From NCBI RefSeq assembly GCF_029931775.1, contig NC_079312.1, positions 9,245,821 to 9,309,820 on the forward strand: 64,000 nucleotides of DNA, written 5' to 3'. Source of the stretch: Euleptes europaea. Its lineage: Eukaryota > Chordata > Lepidosauria > Squamata > Sphaerodactylidae. The position numbers and the translations under genes are program-made. A model generated the notes under the pieces. It was not told the DNA's origin and did not search any database. It saw only the letters and a program-made list of their open reading frames with translations. Shown here one piece after another: positions 39,881-52,133 of the stretch (positions are counted from its first letter, which is position 1; every line of letters starts with the position of its first letter).

Positions 39881-41474
39881 TGTTTCTTTTGAGAATAGTC
39901 CTTTTGTTGTATTAATAGATTTGCCTGTCTCAAGACAAGAGCAGGCCTTGATTCAAGGCAGAGCTCTGGCCAGTGTGAAATATTTCTACTGGCTGCCCTC
40001 TAGTCAAGGTTCAGACTTTTTTCCAGGTTCTGACGACTGGCAGGCACACACCATTTAGATAGCTCCCTCATCTGTAGCAGGGCCATGTAATGCTCTGACC
40101 CTGAATAATGGCACAAGAGAGTTGCTGGACCTTGTTCTAACAGCCTGGAAGGCATTTAGTCAGAGCCTCTGGGGGTTTCAAAGAAAGACGGCCCCTTTCA
40201 CCAATCCCAATGCCATTTCTCAAACCAATGATATGGGAAGAATGTTAGTAAAGGCACCAAAAACTTGTCACCTTCTGGAACTGGAAGAAACAAGGAACTC
40301 TGACACCCATGGATTCAGGTCACTTACAGACTTCTGCAAATTGCCTCGAAATGACTACCAAAGAGAAGACAGGAACTGATCGGTTGCAGCAGGTTTAATA
40401 AGATCACCAAGGAAGATCATTCAAAACCATTTCTGAAACCCCTAATGCCAAATCCCCTTGCCCCAACCACCTCCAAAAATAAGTCATGTGAAGATAATAA
40501 TATTAGTCCTTGATGTTCAATGTTAACAAGTTTTCAAGAACATTTGTATTAAACATAAATGAACAGGTAAAAAAATGTGACGACATTATTTAATAAAAAA
40601 GCGGACACCAAGGGAAGAGCTAAAGACACCTTAAAATACAGGATTGGAAAGAGCTTCTCAAATCTAACGGCAGAGTCCACGATAAAGCCTTGTTGGCTTA
40701 CCAGAAATGCCCCGGAAGGAAAGCGGGATTTATAGAAGCAAAGCATAACTCTTTAGGTATCCGCTCATTTGAGAGTCCTTTTAATAACGTCGTAACTTAA
40801 AATCTCCATGTTATAGAGATGGTGAAGAACTGTACGGCTTCTGTGATGCCTAAAGAACTTTTTAGTCTCTCTTAAACCAGCAATTAGATTTTAAAGTGGA
40901 GAATACAGGACACTATTAAATTCAGAGGAAAGAAACCCTCACATGGATACTTAATGGCATTTAGAATCTATCTTACTAATCGAAAATATAAGCGCTAAGA
41001 CCGCCCACTTTATATAAGAAGAGCCCTGCCAGATCAGGCCAGCGGGCCATCTAGAGCATATGTCCTACAATGACCTTGGAGCAGACTCCAGGAAGCTTAC
41101 TTGCAGAGCAGGAGAACAACAGCTTGCTCATGCTAGTTGTGCCTAATATCAGAAGGTATATTGTTCCTGAACATGGAGGTTCATTTAGCTTAACTAATGG
41201 AATGCGTTGCAAGATCTGGCCACGGATGCTGTTTCAGGAGAACAGGTGAAGGCATCTACTGCTTCAGAGAGTAGCTGTGCTGGACTGCAGTAGAACAGCT
41301 AGATTCAAGTCCAGTCTACTGGTAGAGTCTTGGCAGTTAAGTAGAATCACCATGTTTGGAAGGACTGAAATTCTCAATACCAGTCCTGGCAGGTGACTGC
41401 ACTCCATGAATGAATTTTATGTTCATTATAAAGGTCTGATGAATCCAAAACCATCTGATGTTATTTGTTGTGCA
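39881..41474. other. Intergenic DNA between genes 2 and 3
   Basis: Mostly unassigned sequence. A CR1 3' fragment ('cctgccagatcaggccag') lies at about 41015-41065. No exon of the zinc-finger family was found. Confidence 0.35.
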
Positions 41475-41535
41475 CCTTTAGGTGAAAAATTGGTGCTCCA
41501 CTGAAGTTCTTCCCATGCCCAGAGCATTTTTTAGG
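41475..41535 (-). pseudogene. Decayed zinc finger beyond gene 3 stop
   Basis: The minus strand reads KCSGHGKNFSGAPIFHLKVH, a finger in which the second cysteine has become histidine. It lies past the stop of gene 3, with a SINE between, so it is a cut-off former finger. Confidence 0.65.
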
Positions 41536-41559
41536 ATTTACAGGATTGTCTGTGTATTA

Positions 41560-41725
41560 TTATTTTTTTACCCTGCCCTTCCGCAGTCCATGATGGAAAA
41601 TGCCGTCCTCCTCAATTCGACCTAGATGAAAAATGATTGATCGGAGGTCACCAGTAAGCGTTCACGGCTGAGTGATTGGAACGCAGATCTCTCCCACCCT
41701 AATCCAACACTGCAACCGGTATTCC
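41560..41725 (-). mobile_element. SINE that ends the gene 3 reading frame
   Basis: On the minus strand 'gttgcagtgttggattagg', 'gatctgcgttccaatcac' and 'cttactggtgacctc' match a diverged family B SINE, ending A-rich ('aaaaaaataataat'). The gene 3 stop TAG lies in its head. Confidence 0.65.
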
Positions 41726-42672
41726 GCATTGGTTCTGATTGTGCCTAGCGTGCATTCTTTGGTGTGAATTAAGGTTTATTCTCTGAGTGAAACTCTTTTC
41801 ACACACCAAGCATTTATATGGCTTCTCCCCTGTATGGATTCTCTGATGACTTCTAAGGCTTCCCCCTTGAGAAAAACTCATGCTACAGTCTGAGCACTGA
41901 TAGAGTTTTTCTCCCATGTGGATTCCTGTGTATCTAGTAAGTTCTGAGTTCTTACTGAAGTTCTTTCCACATTCCGAGCATTTATATGGCTCCTCTCCTG
42001 CATCCAGTCTCTCGTGATGTTTAAGGCTTGATTTAAAACAAAAATCCGTGCTGCAGTCTGAGCACTGATAGGGTTTCTCTTCCATGTGGATTCTTTTGTG
42101 TCTTGTAAGGTCTGAGTTCTTGCAGAAGCTCTTCCCACACTCTAAGCATTTATATGGGTTCTCCCCTGTGTGGACTCTCTGATGGGAAGTAAAATCCGTT
42201 TTGTCTCTGAAATGCCTTCCACACTGCAAGCACGAATACGGTTTCTTCCCTGTGTGGATACCTTGATGCCTAAGCAATTTATCCCTCTGACCAAACCTCT
42301 TGCTACATTCTGAGCATTGGAATGGTTTCTCCCCAGTATGTACTCCTAGATGTCGAATAAGGTTCGCCTTCTGGCAAAAGCTCTTTCCACATTCTGAGCA
42401 CTGAAACGGTTTTTCCTCCTTATGGATTCTCCAGTGCGCATAAAGGCTTGATTTCCAACGGAAGATTTTCTGGCACACGGGGCACTGACTAGTTTCCTTT
42501 CCCGTGCCTGTTTTTTCTGGGGTTGGGATTACAGAGGCCTCACCATCCTGAGAAATGGAACATTCATCCCCCCTTTCCTGCTTTATTTCCGTTTTGATTC
42601 TGTGCTGTTCCACCTCTTCAGACCTGCCTCTTCCCAATATCTCCCTGAGTGGTTCTCCCTCATTCCATCCAT
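41699..42672 (-). CDS. Gene 3 exon: nine C2H2 fingers, two degenerate
   Basis: Acceptor TTTCCCTCAG, entered in phase 1, reading [12 protein letters not shown], then an acidic spacer and fingers. Finger 6 ends HHERLD, with the last zinc histidine replaced by aspartate. Finger 7 reads LTRYTGIH, with the first histidine replaced by tyrosine. The others keep all ligands. The C-terminus after finger 9 departs from the finger pattern. Confidence 0.96.
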
Positions 42673-45600
42673 CTGAGGGAAACCAGTAAGATGCAGAGGG
42701 ATTAACAGAGCCTGAAGAAGAAGAAAAGTTGGTTTTTATACCCCGCTTATCTCTACCATAAAAATAATAATTGATTCAATGTTTAGGCTGCTTTATCCCG
42801 ACAACCCAGGCCCAGAGCAGCTTACGTTACCTATTTAAAACCCAATACAATATGTAATTAAAACTAAAACATGTTAAAAACAACAATGCCCTTCACTCAT
42901 GGCGATAATATTAGTCTGCACACACAAGAGTAACCATTTATACAATTCTGGTAATAAAAGAGAAGGGGAAGAGAAGAAAGGCGTCTTAAAGCAGCTTACA
43001 ATCGCCTTCCCTTCCTCTCCCCACAACAGACACCTTGTGAAGTAGGTAGGGCTGAGAGAGTTTTGAGAGAACTGTGCCTAGCCCAAGGTCACCCAGCAGG
43101 CTTCACATGGAGAAGTGGGGGAACCAAACCAAATTTTCCAGATTAGGGTCTGCCACTCATGTGAAATCAAGGAACAAACCTAATTAGCTGTTATTCTGAT
43201 GCAGCATGCTTTTTAAAAATACCTTCAACTGACATCCCACCGAAGAGGCTTAAAAATGTTACAATTTAAGTGGAAAAGTGGATCCTTCCCAATATTAAAT
43301 AGCCTGTACCCATGGAGCAACACCCAGCATGGTGCACTTAGACCAAGGAAACCCAGATTCAGCTCAATGACAAGAGCATCTGCTTTGCATGTGGAAGGGT
43401 CCCAGGGTCACTCCCTACCAATACAAACTGAAGGCCCACATGAAGTCGGGCTTGAGAATTGCAGAGAGACACTCCCAGCCAGTGGACTATTCCTGGTTGT
43501 GTAAACCAACCATAAATCTGCCTTTTCACTGAATCCTATCCCCCTTCCTCAGCTCCATTTGCACATAAATAATTTGCTGGATTTTTCCCCCCTTGATTAT
43601 AATGTAAAGACTGCCTTGCCTACTCCCATATAAACATACCCAACCACTACGGCAATATGTGAAGGACTTGCTTTGGGTGCCCCCACCATCTCATCTGAGC
43701 CTAGAAAGCAGCAAACTGAAAAAGGGCCTTCTTGGCCATGACACCAAAGTTATGGAATTCCCTCCCCAGGGAAATTTGGCTAGCCCCTTCTATCACTGTC
43801 TTTCACCAGCAGGTAGACTTTTTTTGTTTCATTTGGCATTCCCTCACTGATTCCACATTCCCTGGTGGGTCATCCCTACTATACCTACGGCACCTGGTAT
43901 CAGTGAAAAACAGACATGGGTGGAAACAGCTTCACCATCTTCTGGAGTTCCAGGACAGTAATTCCCACCAGCCACTGCAATGAACTGGGAGAAGTAGGAA
44001 TGTCCACAAAATTGGGGGAGGGGGGAGGAAGGGCAATGTGTATTAGGTCTTTGATTGTGGGATCCTGCATGGTGGGGGGAGGGTTGGGGTCACTGGGGAT
44101 GTGGGGGGAGGTAGTTGTTGATTTCCTGAATTGGGCAGGGGGGTGGACTAGATGACCCTGGTGGTCTCTTCCAACTCTATGATTCTATGATTCTCTTAAC
44201 CCCTTCTTCCCACTACAACAGAATTTCCTTGGCTATAAAAGGCTGCCAAAGATGCCTGTTCAAAACTTTTACATAAACAGGCAAACAATGGCAACGTGTA
44301 TTTGCCTCTTTCCATTTATGGATGGGGGCTGCAGTGTGTCCCTCCCACCGAGAGAATGACACCTCTGTTCTTAGATCATAGCCTAAAGCCTGTTTTCTCA
44401 ATCCTGAAGTAGGAGTTCAGGTGTATTGGCTGTCACCTGAGAGACCTAGTATCTCTAATGTCATTCCTAAAGGTAAAAGTAGTCCCTTGTACAAGCACTG
44501 GGTCATTACTGACCCATGGAGTAATGTCACATCCTGATGTTTACTAGGCAGACTATGCTCACGGGGTGGTTTGCCACTGCTTTCCCCTGCCATGTAAACT
44601 GTACCCCCAGCAAAAGCCAAAAGAAATTAAGTCAGAAGAATGCAGAGCCATATTTTCATATGACTGACAAAAAGCCTCACCCATGCAACTCCTTAACGAT
44701 TCTTCCTTGGGAACCTGGACAAATCGAGCATCTCCTTCTTCCTGCCAGGAATGGAGATCCAGATTGCGAATCAGAGGTCCTTCTTAAGAGGAAGGGGGAA
44801 AAACACAAACACACATTCAAGTCAGCCAATTCTGATTCTGCATGGAGCAGAAGATTCAGAGATATTCTAAAGACCGCTTGTCTTCATGACCCCCACCACC
44901 ACCAAAGGGAAGAACTGCAAGATCGTAAGGATGCAACAGATACAAATATGGGAAAGGGAAGAGTCATGCTGGCAGAAGATGGTGTGATGCCCAGCATGCG
45001 GTGAGGAAGCACCCCAAATGCAGCCACAGCGAGCAACACATTTTGAGGCTACGAATGGGCACAGGGAAGGGAATGGGCACAACCCCACTGGGAAGGTGGC
45101 CTTTTGGTGGTAGAAACTGCTTTCAAGTTGCAGCTGTCTTTATGGTGACCCTGTACGGGGTTTCAAGGCAAGAGAGGAACAGAAGTGGTTTGCCATTGCC
45201 TGCTTCTGTGTAAGCAACCCTGGACTTCCTTGGTAGTCTCCCGTCGCAACAACTAACCAGGGATGACCCTGCTTAGCTTCCAAGAGCTGATGAGACAGGG
45301 CCAGCCTGAGCCATTCAGCTCAGGGCAGTGGCCTCTTGGACTATTCCAGCTCCTTCAAATGCAAGATGGCAGGAAGGCAACGACATCCAAGTTTCGATAT
45401 TTATTTTCCTCCCATTGGGGAAACAAGTATGATATAAATAATTTAAAATAACAAACAAACAAATGCCTGTCTCACTGGTATTTAATGAAAACTTTATACC
45501 CCACCTTTCCCTTTGACTCAAGGAGGGCTTGCAAACAGTAATAAGATCATTACAAGTGAAAAAACGAACAAAAAATTAAGTACTCCAGGTACCTCCCTCC

Positions 45601-48600
45601 CTCCTTCAAAGGTGCGTGCTGCTCATATCCCATCAGAAGCCCTGGCAAACAGACAAGCCTTGCAGTTCTCATAAAGGGCCACCAAGTTAGGGCTGCAGCT
45701 GCCTTGAAAGATATCTCCTAGTCCTACCAGGCCAAAAAGAGGAGCAGATGACTTGTACAGTTAGGACTGCCAGCCTCCAGGTGGGCCTGGAGATCTCCCG
45801 ACTGGAGGTCAGAGAAAATAGCTGCTTTGGAGGGTGGACTCTATGGAATTATATCCTGTTGAAGTCCTTCCCCCCCCCAACCCAGTTATCTCCAAACTCC
45901 ACCTCCAAATCTTCAGAAATTACCCATCTTGGAGTTGGCAAGCCTATGGGGTTGCCAGCTCCAGGTTGGGAAATACCTGGAGATTTGGGGGTGAAGCCTG
46001 AGGACGGCGAGGTTTGGAGAAGGTAGGGACTTCAATGGGGTATAATGCTGTAGAATCCAATGACCTTCCAATGCGGTCATTTCCCCTGGGTTGAACTAAT
46101 CTCTGCCTCCTGGAGATCACTTGTAATAGTGGGAGATCTCCAGCCACCAAAAGAACTGAAGCAACAGACCCAAGGGGACCCTTACCCAGAGAGGCCACAT
46201 TCTGGCGGTTCTCCTCCATGATCTTCCTGTGCAGGGCTCTTTGGTCGGCGTCCAGGAGGGCCCACTCTCCATCAGTGAAATGCATGGCTACCTGATCAAA
46301 CGTCAGCAGGCCCTGAAAAGAGGAAAACATTCATCAATAAGACAACCACTCTAGGAGAAGGTGTGGAACCTTTTAATTTTAGATATCTTCACAACTCAAA
46401 AGTAGCAAATAACTTATCTTACTCTACAAACTTTTTAAATAAATGGCTGCCTTTTCTAGAATATGTGGAAAAGGGGGCATCACGAAGTAAACGATGCCCA
46501 CGAAACTATCGTATGATTTGCATTTATTAAGTTCTGCTGATTTCTGTTAAAAGTACTGATGTATAATATTGTAACAATATATTGGAACCAAGTATTGAAA
46601 CATATCTCGACTGTGCAAGGATGTTTAACCTACTGCTGCTCTATTTTTATTTTGTTTTTGTTGTTATTATAAAATAAACTTAAAATCAAGAGTTATAAAA
46701 AAATAAGACAACCACTCTTCCCCTTCTAGCACAGTGATGAAGTCTTCAACCTTTTCCCATGAGCAGGCCTGTACGGTCCCTGCCACACAATTCAGCACGG
46801 CTAAGACCACTGACTCCATTGGGCTTAGCCTGGAGTGACTCCTCAGGGGACTGCACAGTCAGCCTTCCCAACGGGCACCCCTAACAGATGCAAAGTGGAA
46901 ACTGATTCTTCCAGGCCCTGAAGAGTCACACAGGCTGTCCCCCTGCTCATCTCTTCCCAGTGATCCTTCCCCTACCTGATCCGGTTGCACAGCAGACGGC
47001 TCCTCCCCGTCACAAAGAAGCGACAACCTGATATGCATCGCTAATGCCATTCCGTCACCTGTTCAGGGACACAAAAGAAAGGAGGAACAGCCTTCATCTC
47101 ACACACACATTTTGTATTTTTATATTCATTTTTTCAGTTCCTTGCGTTAAAAGTTTCAGAGGGTAGCCAAGTTGGTCTGCAGTAGAACAACTAGATTCAA
47201 GCCCAGTAGCACCTTAGAAATGAACAAGATTTTTGGGGTGTAAGCTTTTGAGAGTCAAAGCTCCCTTCATTAGCAATGAAGGGAGCTTTGACTCTCAAAA
47301 TCTAATACCCCGAAAATCTTGTTGGTCTCTGAGGTGCTACTTGTCTCAAACCTAGCAGTTCTTGTTTGAAAAGTCTCTCTAATATTGATCAGTTATGAAC
47401 ATCAGAAGACCCCTGCTGCACGACACCAAATAACCACCTAGTACTGCACTCCTGGAAAGCCAGCGTGGTGTAGTGGTTAAGAGCAGTGGACTCTAATTTG
47501 GAGAACAGGGTTTGATTCGCCACTCCTCCACATGAAGCCTGCTGGGTGACCTTGGGACAATCACAGTTCTTTTAGAACTCCATCCCACACAGAGGCAGGC
47601 AATGGCAAACCACCTCTGAACGTTTCATCTTGAAAACCCTACGGGTTGCCTTAAGTCAGCTCTCAGCCGGGGAGAGCGGAGTATTAAATTGAAACAATAA
47701 ATAAATAAATACATAAATAAATACATACATAAATAAAGCTGTGACTTGATGGCACACAAAAAAATTGGGATACCAGACATAACATGTGTGGGGTTTTTTT
47801 TTACATTAGCACAGTGAACCTGAGATCAGCAGCCCTCTTATTCCAATAGTTTTTATAATCTATCACTTGCATAGTAAACATCTTGAAATATGTTCACTTA
47901 ATTCCTTCTGCTTGTGAGAAGAACTTTTGGATGCACTTTTACTAGAAGGGCTTTGCATGAATCAAGTTAATCATTGCTTCTGTGCAGCATAGACTTCAGG
48001 AAGGGGATGCATTGTATTTCAACTCCATATAAGTCCTGTTTTACTTCTTTATTTATTTACTTCAGATATATCCTGCGTTTCTCCCCAATGCAGACCCAAA
48101 GCAGTTTATTTATTTAATAATAAAGTTTACATCATTCTCCTCTTCTCCATTTTTTCCTCCCAACAACCTTGTGAGGTAGGTTATGCTGAGAGTGTGTGTC
48201 TAGCCTAAGGCCACCCAGTGAGTTTCCACAGCACAGAAGGTATTCAGTGATACATTTTATCACTGGTTGATGTTACACACATCCGGAAACATTGGTAATT
48301 TTACACCAGATTTTTGTGAGACCATGTTTCCATGCTGAAAGACCCATGGCTTGTGTTAATAATTAACATCAGGCCACACAAGATATAAGGTTTTCTATTT
48401 TCAGTTAAAAATACCTTGTAAGGTGTATTTCCAAACGTATCTTTAATAATCACATTTTGTTTTTATGGCCACTGAGGAAGGACCAATAGGCAAAAAAGTC
48501 TCTGGTCCAGTATTGGTCATTTATAATGAGTGTACCATCAACTTTGTGTGAGATCTTTGTAACAGTTTATACCAATGTTTTTATATGTAGCCTGTATTCC

Positions 48601-50791
48601 AGGCCCAGTGTTTTAAACAAATGTATTGTGTACATCATATAATAAATATAAATATTTTGTTACAGATTATATAGTTTCCAGCTCAACCTTTGAGGCTCCC
48701 TGTACTTTTCTGGATGAGGTCCCCCCCTTTTATTGTTTAACAGCAGGCATTAAAACCCAGGCCTCCTGACTCCAACCACTACACCATGAACAGGAACCAC
48801 ACGATGGTCTCACAGGAGATTCAGATCATGGTTTGTTCAGAGTGCTTTAATAGTAGATATATCTCGATTTGAGCCTGGTGGATACTTTTCTGACACAATA
48901 TGATTAGGCCAAAGGGAACAGACATCATCACAATGTTTGCATTGATCAGAAGCTGGATGTCACACCCCTGGAAATGGCCGAAGCCAGCTTCAGTAAGTGA
49001 CCCTGCAGCGGGAAGGGGATTCTACCCAGCAGTCAACAAATTACGCTGCGGTGATCCTGGCAGTGAAAGCTATTGCAACCCAGTAACCACATCCACATTC
49101 AGGTTTGAAACATGGGTGGTGTGTGTGTGTGTGGAGGGGGGGGGGTTCAATTCAATAGAACCAAATTTTGAGAAAGAATTTTTCAATTAAAAAAAAAAGG
49201 TTTTCATGTTACGCAGCCTCTGAAACCGATCACGATTCGGCAGCCATAAATGGATGCAGTCAATGTTTTTGAAAAGTTTTGAAACAGGGTTACAATCTGC
49301 AATCTTGTCAAATGAAAAATTATACAGGGAAGCTGCTAATTTAACCGATTGTATGCAGAGGCAGGCAATGGCAAACCATTTCAGCTCATGAATTGGGTTT
49401 GCAACTCGCCGGGTGCAATTATTATTCTCACTGATGTTCTGAAAGTTATTTGGCATACATAGAAATTTGTGAGTTTAAAAATATTGGTTTGGTCATTGGC
49501 TCTTCAGTGGTTCACATGTCTTGAACCTACTGCAAATGAGTTTGATTAGGTAGCCTTTCTAGGCAGGATGATTTCAAGTCCGTCCACTCTCTGTTATTTC
49601 TGCCTTCTACACAGAAAGACTTCCATGTTTTTGAAAAATAGAAAAAGCAAGCACCACTCCCTTTCTGTCATACACATACAGTCACACAAAAACAGCACAC
49701 AGACTTCAGGCATACTTGAAAATAACATCTTAAAAATGCCCAATGGATCTTTACCCAGTGTGGAGGCCCCTCGATCACTCTCCGGTGTGATCCCATCGAA
49801 CAGTAACCTCTGGCTGGTGTCCGAAGGAGCTTTCTCTGCTTCAGGGAAATTACTAGCCAGTTCTGCAAATGGCCCCTGCACCTGGAAAAACGGAGAATCT
49901 CAGGCCAGAAGACTGGGAAAGGAACTGTTCTGAAGCTCTTGAAGATGCCTCATACTGAATCAGACCATTGGTCCATCAAGGTCAGTATTCTATACTCTGA
50001 CTGGCAGTGGTTCTCCTGGGTCTCAGGTAGAGGTCTTTGACATAACCTCTGACCTTATCCTCTCAGCTGGAGATGCTGGGGATTGAACCTGGGTCCTTCT
50101 GTGTGCCAAGAATATACTCTACCACTGAAAGCCACACACCCCTCCCTAATAAGCCTGCCTTTGTTCTGAGTCAGATCTTGGGTCTATCTCATCCTTTCAA
50201 CTGGAAATGGTGGGGATTGAACCTGGGACCTTCTGCATGCCAAGCAGGGGCTCTTCCACTGAGCTACTGCCCCTGGACTAGCAGAGGGGAAAGGCAGGAC
50301 TTCCCCTGGGTGGTTTCTAGGAAGGGGAAAGATGGACACGGTCTTGGCCCCTCTCAACTGCTAGGATGCTTCACACTCACCATCTGGTCCTGATTCTTGT
50401 CTTCTACCTGGCCCAGCAGGAAGACTTCTGCCAGGGCCACTGCCTGGAAACTGGTCTCCGGCCCACATTCCCTGATCCAGCCCTCCATCTCCGGGGGCAG
50501 GACAGCCAGGAACTGCTCCAGGATCACCAGGTCCAGGATCTGGTTTTTGGTGTGTCGCTCAGGCTTCAGCCACCGGCGGCAAAGGTCATGGAGCTGGTTG
50601 CAAACCTCTCGGGGGGCCCTGGCATCTGGATAGTGGAAATGCCGGAAACGCAGGTGCCGGGCATTTGGGCTGCTAGGCCTGTCGCCCGGGATTTTCCGTA
50701 CCGTTTCTCCCCAGAATTCCTCACCGCTCCTGGCCTCAACAGCATCACATGTTTTTCCTGTGTGAGGTCCAGCCAAGCCTGGCTCTTCCAT
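41699..50791 (-). CDS. Gene 3: SCAN-KRAB C2H2 zinc-finger protein
   Basis: Predicted nuclear regulator. Coding exons in order on the minus strand are 50791-50381, 49881-49755, 47058-46976, 46312-46186 and 42672-41699, joining in phase to 573 codons. SCAN covers residues 45-128, KRAB-A 208-249, then nine fingers, two of them degenerate. The chosen ATG has A at -3 and G at +4 and corresponds to the start of gene 2. The KRAB is the most divergent ([12 protein letters not shown]). The last dozen residues come from a SINE that supplies the stop. An L1 fragment with a perfect 17-bp target duplication sits in the intron before KRAB. The weaker KRAB and lost finger ligands suggest relaxed constraint, though no frame break exists. 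It is head to head with gene 4. Confidence 0.9.
42714..43165 (-). mobile_element. Family C SINE fragments
   Basis: A short piece 'gaagaaaagttggtttttat' at 42717-42765 and a longer reverse copy at about 42985-43165 with 'cccaaggtcacccagcagg'. Between them lies AT-rich DNA. Confidence 0.6.
44095..44190 (+). mobile_element. CR1 LINE 3' terminus
   Basis: 'ggtggactagatgaccctgg' and 'cttccaactctatgattc'. The upstream 43200-44090 holds a partial family A SINE near 43353-43410 and a LINE-like fragment near 43720-43850. Confidence 0.7.
44465..44612 (+). repeat. Dispersed repeat, uninterrupted copy
   Basis: 'caagcactgggtcattactg', 'gtttactaggcagac' and 'ggggtggtttgccactgc' match 52263-52640, where the same repeat is split by a foldback element. 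It serves as the empty-site comparison. Confidence 0.7.
45110..45325 (-). mobile_element. 5S-derived SINE
   Basis: The reverse strand has 'cagctcttggaagctaagca' and 'gtcatccctggttagt', like 5S rRNA, then a tail with 'ggcaatggcaaaccac'. Confidence 0.7.
45770..46145. repeat. Two GGTTGCCA-type repeats side by side
   Basis: Copy one (about 45770-45945) and copy two (about 45947-46145) share 'ctccaggt', 'caaagcagc/cattttc' and 'ggcaacc' type ends. The pair ends about 40 bases from the KRAB exon donor of gene 3. Confidence 0.6.
46186..46312 (-). CDS. Gene 3 exon: KRAB-A box, divergent
   Basis: 127 nt, phase 0 to 1, reading [34 protein letters not shown]. Acceptor CTTTTCAG and donor CTGG|GTAAGG. 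The MLE motif reads MEE. Confidence 0.94.
46353..46701 (+). mobile_element. L1 LINE 3' end with 17-bp target duplication
   Basis: A frame reads [18 protein letters not shown], the L1 ORF2 end, and the insert finishes in an A-rich tail. AATAAGACAACCACTCT flanks it on both sides (46336-46352 and 46702-46718) without mismatch. It is in the intron between the linker and KRAB exons of gene 3, opposite in strand. Confidence 0.88.
46976..47058 (-). CDS. Gene 3 exon: linker before KRAB
   Basis: 83 nt, phase 1 to 0, donor CAG|GTAGGG, acceptor CTGAACAG. It reads [15 protein letters not shown] and ends SAVQPDQ. Confidence 0.82.
47151..47350. mobile_element. Foldback element, older variant
   Basis: Inverted arms around 'cccttcattagcaatgaaggg' with the unpaired tail ('gggtagccaagttggtctgc') at the left. 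The hammerhead core is not preserved. Confidence 0.7.
47456..47665 (+). mobile_element. Composite tRNA-head SINE
   Basis: 'ggtgtagtggttaagagcag' and GGTTTGATTCGCC head, then the 5S-SINE-type tail 'ggcaatggcaaaccacctc'. A run of 'aaataaataaat' follows to 47740. Confidence 0.75.
48046..48236 (-). mobile_element. tRNA-derived SINE, family B fragment
   Basis: 'ctttatttatttacttcag', 'ctccccaatgcagacccaaag' and 'aacaaccttgtgaggtagg' are its reverse tail and body. Confidence 0.65.
48237..49754. other. Intron of gene 3, mostly unassigned
   Basis: AT-rich DNA with a short (GT)n near 49119-49132. I see no exon or classed element of any length here. Confidence 0.35.
49755..49881 (-). CDS. Gene 3 exon: degenerate KRAB-like exon
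   Basis: 127 nt, phase 0 to 1, acceptor TTTTTCCAG, donor CTGG|GTAAAG. It reads [31 protein letters not shown] and ends STLG, as KRAB-A ends SLG. F5, F12, E16, A18, D21, Q24, R25 and L27 match the KRAB-A exon column by column. Confidence 0.84.
49943..50274 (-). mobile_element. Two family A tRNA-SINEs, reverse
   Basis: A copy at 49943-50145 and a head-side fragment at 50158-50274. Plus-strand text includes 'gattgaacctgggtccttct' and 'gattgaacctgggaccttct', the reverse of box B. Confidence 0.78.
50381..50791 (-). CDS. Gene 3 exon: SCAN domain
   Basis: Phase 0 donor ATG|GTGAGT at 50381, so the exon ends in M where the paralogs end in Q. It reads [47 protein letters not shown] and [17 protein letters not shown]. 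The exon opens after acceptor GGCTTTGCAG at 50884. Confidence 0.93.
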
Positions 50792-51153
50792 CCTCAATCG
50801 GTGCCCCAAAGAAGTCTCTGGCAGTGCCACGGGCCTGCCGCACTCTTCTACGACAGCTGCCCCACGTGGCGGGGCTCCCGAGTCCTGCAAAGCCGACACG
50901 TTGTCCTTGTGAGTGAACGATTACACTGTCAGAAGGCATTTCACAAGCAAAAGTGGGAGACAGCAGTCATATTTGCTTTGCAGAAAAGGCCGGCGAATGC
51001 TAAGACTCAAAGAGAAAGAATACAGGTGGAGGTCCTCTTCCTCACTTCAAGCTCGCAGAACAAAGCTACCATCTGACCTCAAACCTGCCACACAGCATTC
51101 CTGCTGACTGATGGCTCTAACACTTCCCCCAGCCATGCTCACACGCGGACACA

Positions 51154-51474
51154 CAAAGCTGTCTTATATTTAATCAGACCATCAGAGTCAGTATAGTCTT
51201 CTCAGACTGACAGCGGCTCTCCACATTTTCAGATGGAGGTCTTTCAAATCACCTACCACCTCACCCTTTAAACTGGAGATGCCAGGGGCTGAACCTGGGA
51301 ACCTTCTGTATGCCAAGCAGATGTTCTACCACTGAGCCACAACCCCCTCCCGAAATGAACTTGCCTTTTTCAGAGTTAGACCTCCTTTCAGCTGGAGGTG
51401 CTAGGGCTTGAACCTGGGGCTTTCAGCCTGCCAAGCAGATGCTCTGTCACTGAGCCACTGTCCCTCCCCTGCTC
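51154..51474 (-). mobile_element. Two family A tRNA-SINEs, reverse
   Basis: Copies at about 51154-51352 and 51353-51474, with 'ggctgaacctgggaaccttc' and 'gcttgaacctggggctttc' as reversed box B. They lie in intron 1 of gene 3. Confidence 0.78.
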
Positions 51475-51847
51475 GTTCCCTTTCTCTGTCTTCCCTTGAC
51501 ACCCTCCTCCCATAATACCTGCCTCTGCTTCACTCTTTTCTCTCCTGCTGGCCTTCTGATGGTGCCACCCTGCAAACAGGTAAGATCGACAGCTTCCTGT
51601 ATGTGTGTGTTTTCTGTTGTGGCCAACCCACGTTGTGCAAGAGTCTGCCTGAGGAAGTCAGGAAGGCTCCCACACATCTGCCCTTCCACAAAATGTCCAG
51701 AACAAAATTATTCAAGAGGGCATTTGTAGGGTAGTAGTATCTGCAAAACATCAGGCTGTTTGCATTCTTACCCCTCTTCCTTGTGTGTGTATTTAATCTA
51801 TATACAGTGTATTATTTTATGTATTTATTTTTGCAAAACATTGCTAT

Positions 51848-52133
51848 GCCAGCATGGTGTAGTGGTTAAGAGCAGTGGCGGACTCTGACCTGGAGAAGCG
51901 GGTTTGATCCCCCACTCCTCCATGTGAGCGGTGGAGGCTAATCTGGTGAACCGGATTTGTTTCCCCACTCCTACACATGAAGCCAGCTAAGTGACCATGG
52001 GCTAGTCACACTCTCTCAGCCCCACCTACCTCACAGGGTGTTTGTTGTGGGGAGGGGAAGGTGATTGTAAGCCAGATTGATTCTTCCTTAACTGGTAGAG
52101 TAAGTCGGCATATAAAAACCAACTCTTCTTCTT
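51848..52133 (+). mobile_element. tRNA-derived SINE, family C
   Basis: 'catggtgtagtggttaagag' head, GGTTTGATCCCCC, and the end 'tataaaaaccaactcttctt'. It is nearly full length. Confidence 0.85.

Noticed and set aside
40122-40379. Short frame starting MLDLVLTAWKAF, faintly like the SCAN text LDLVILEQF
   Set aside because: No further SCAN residues and no splice sites; chance similarity.
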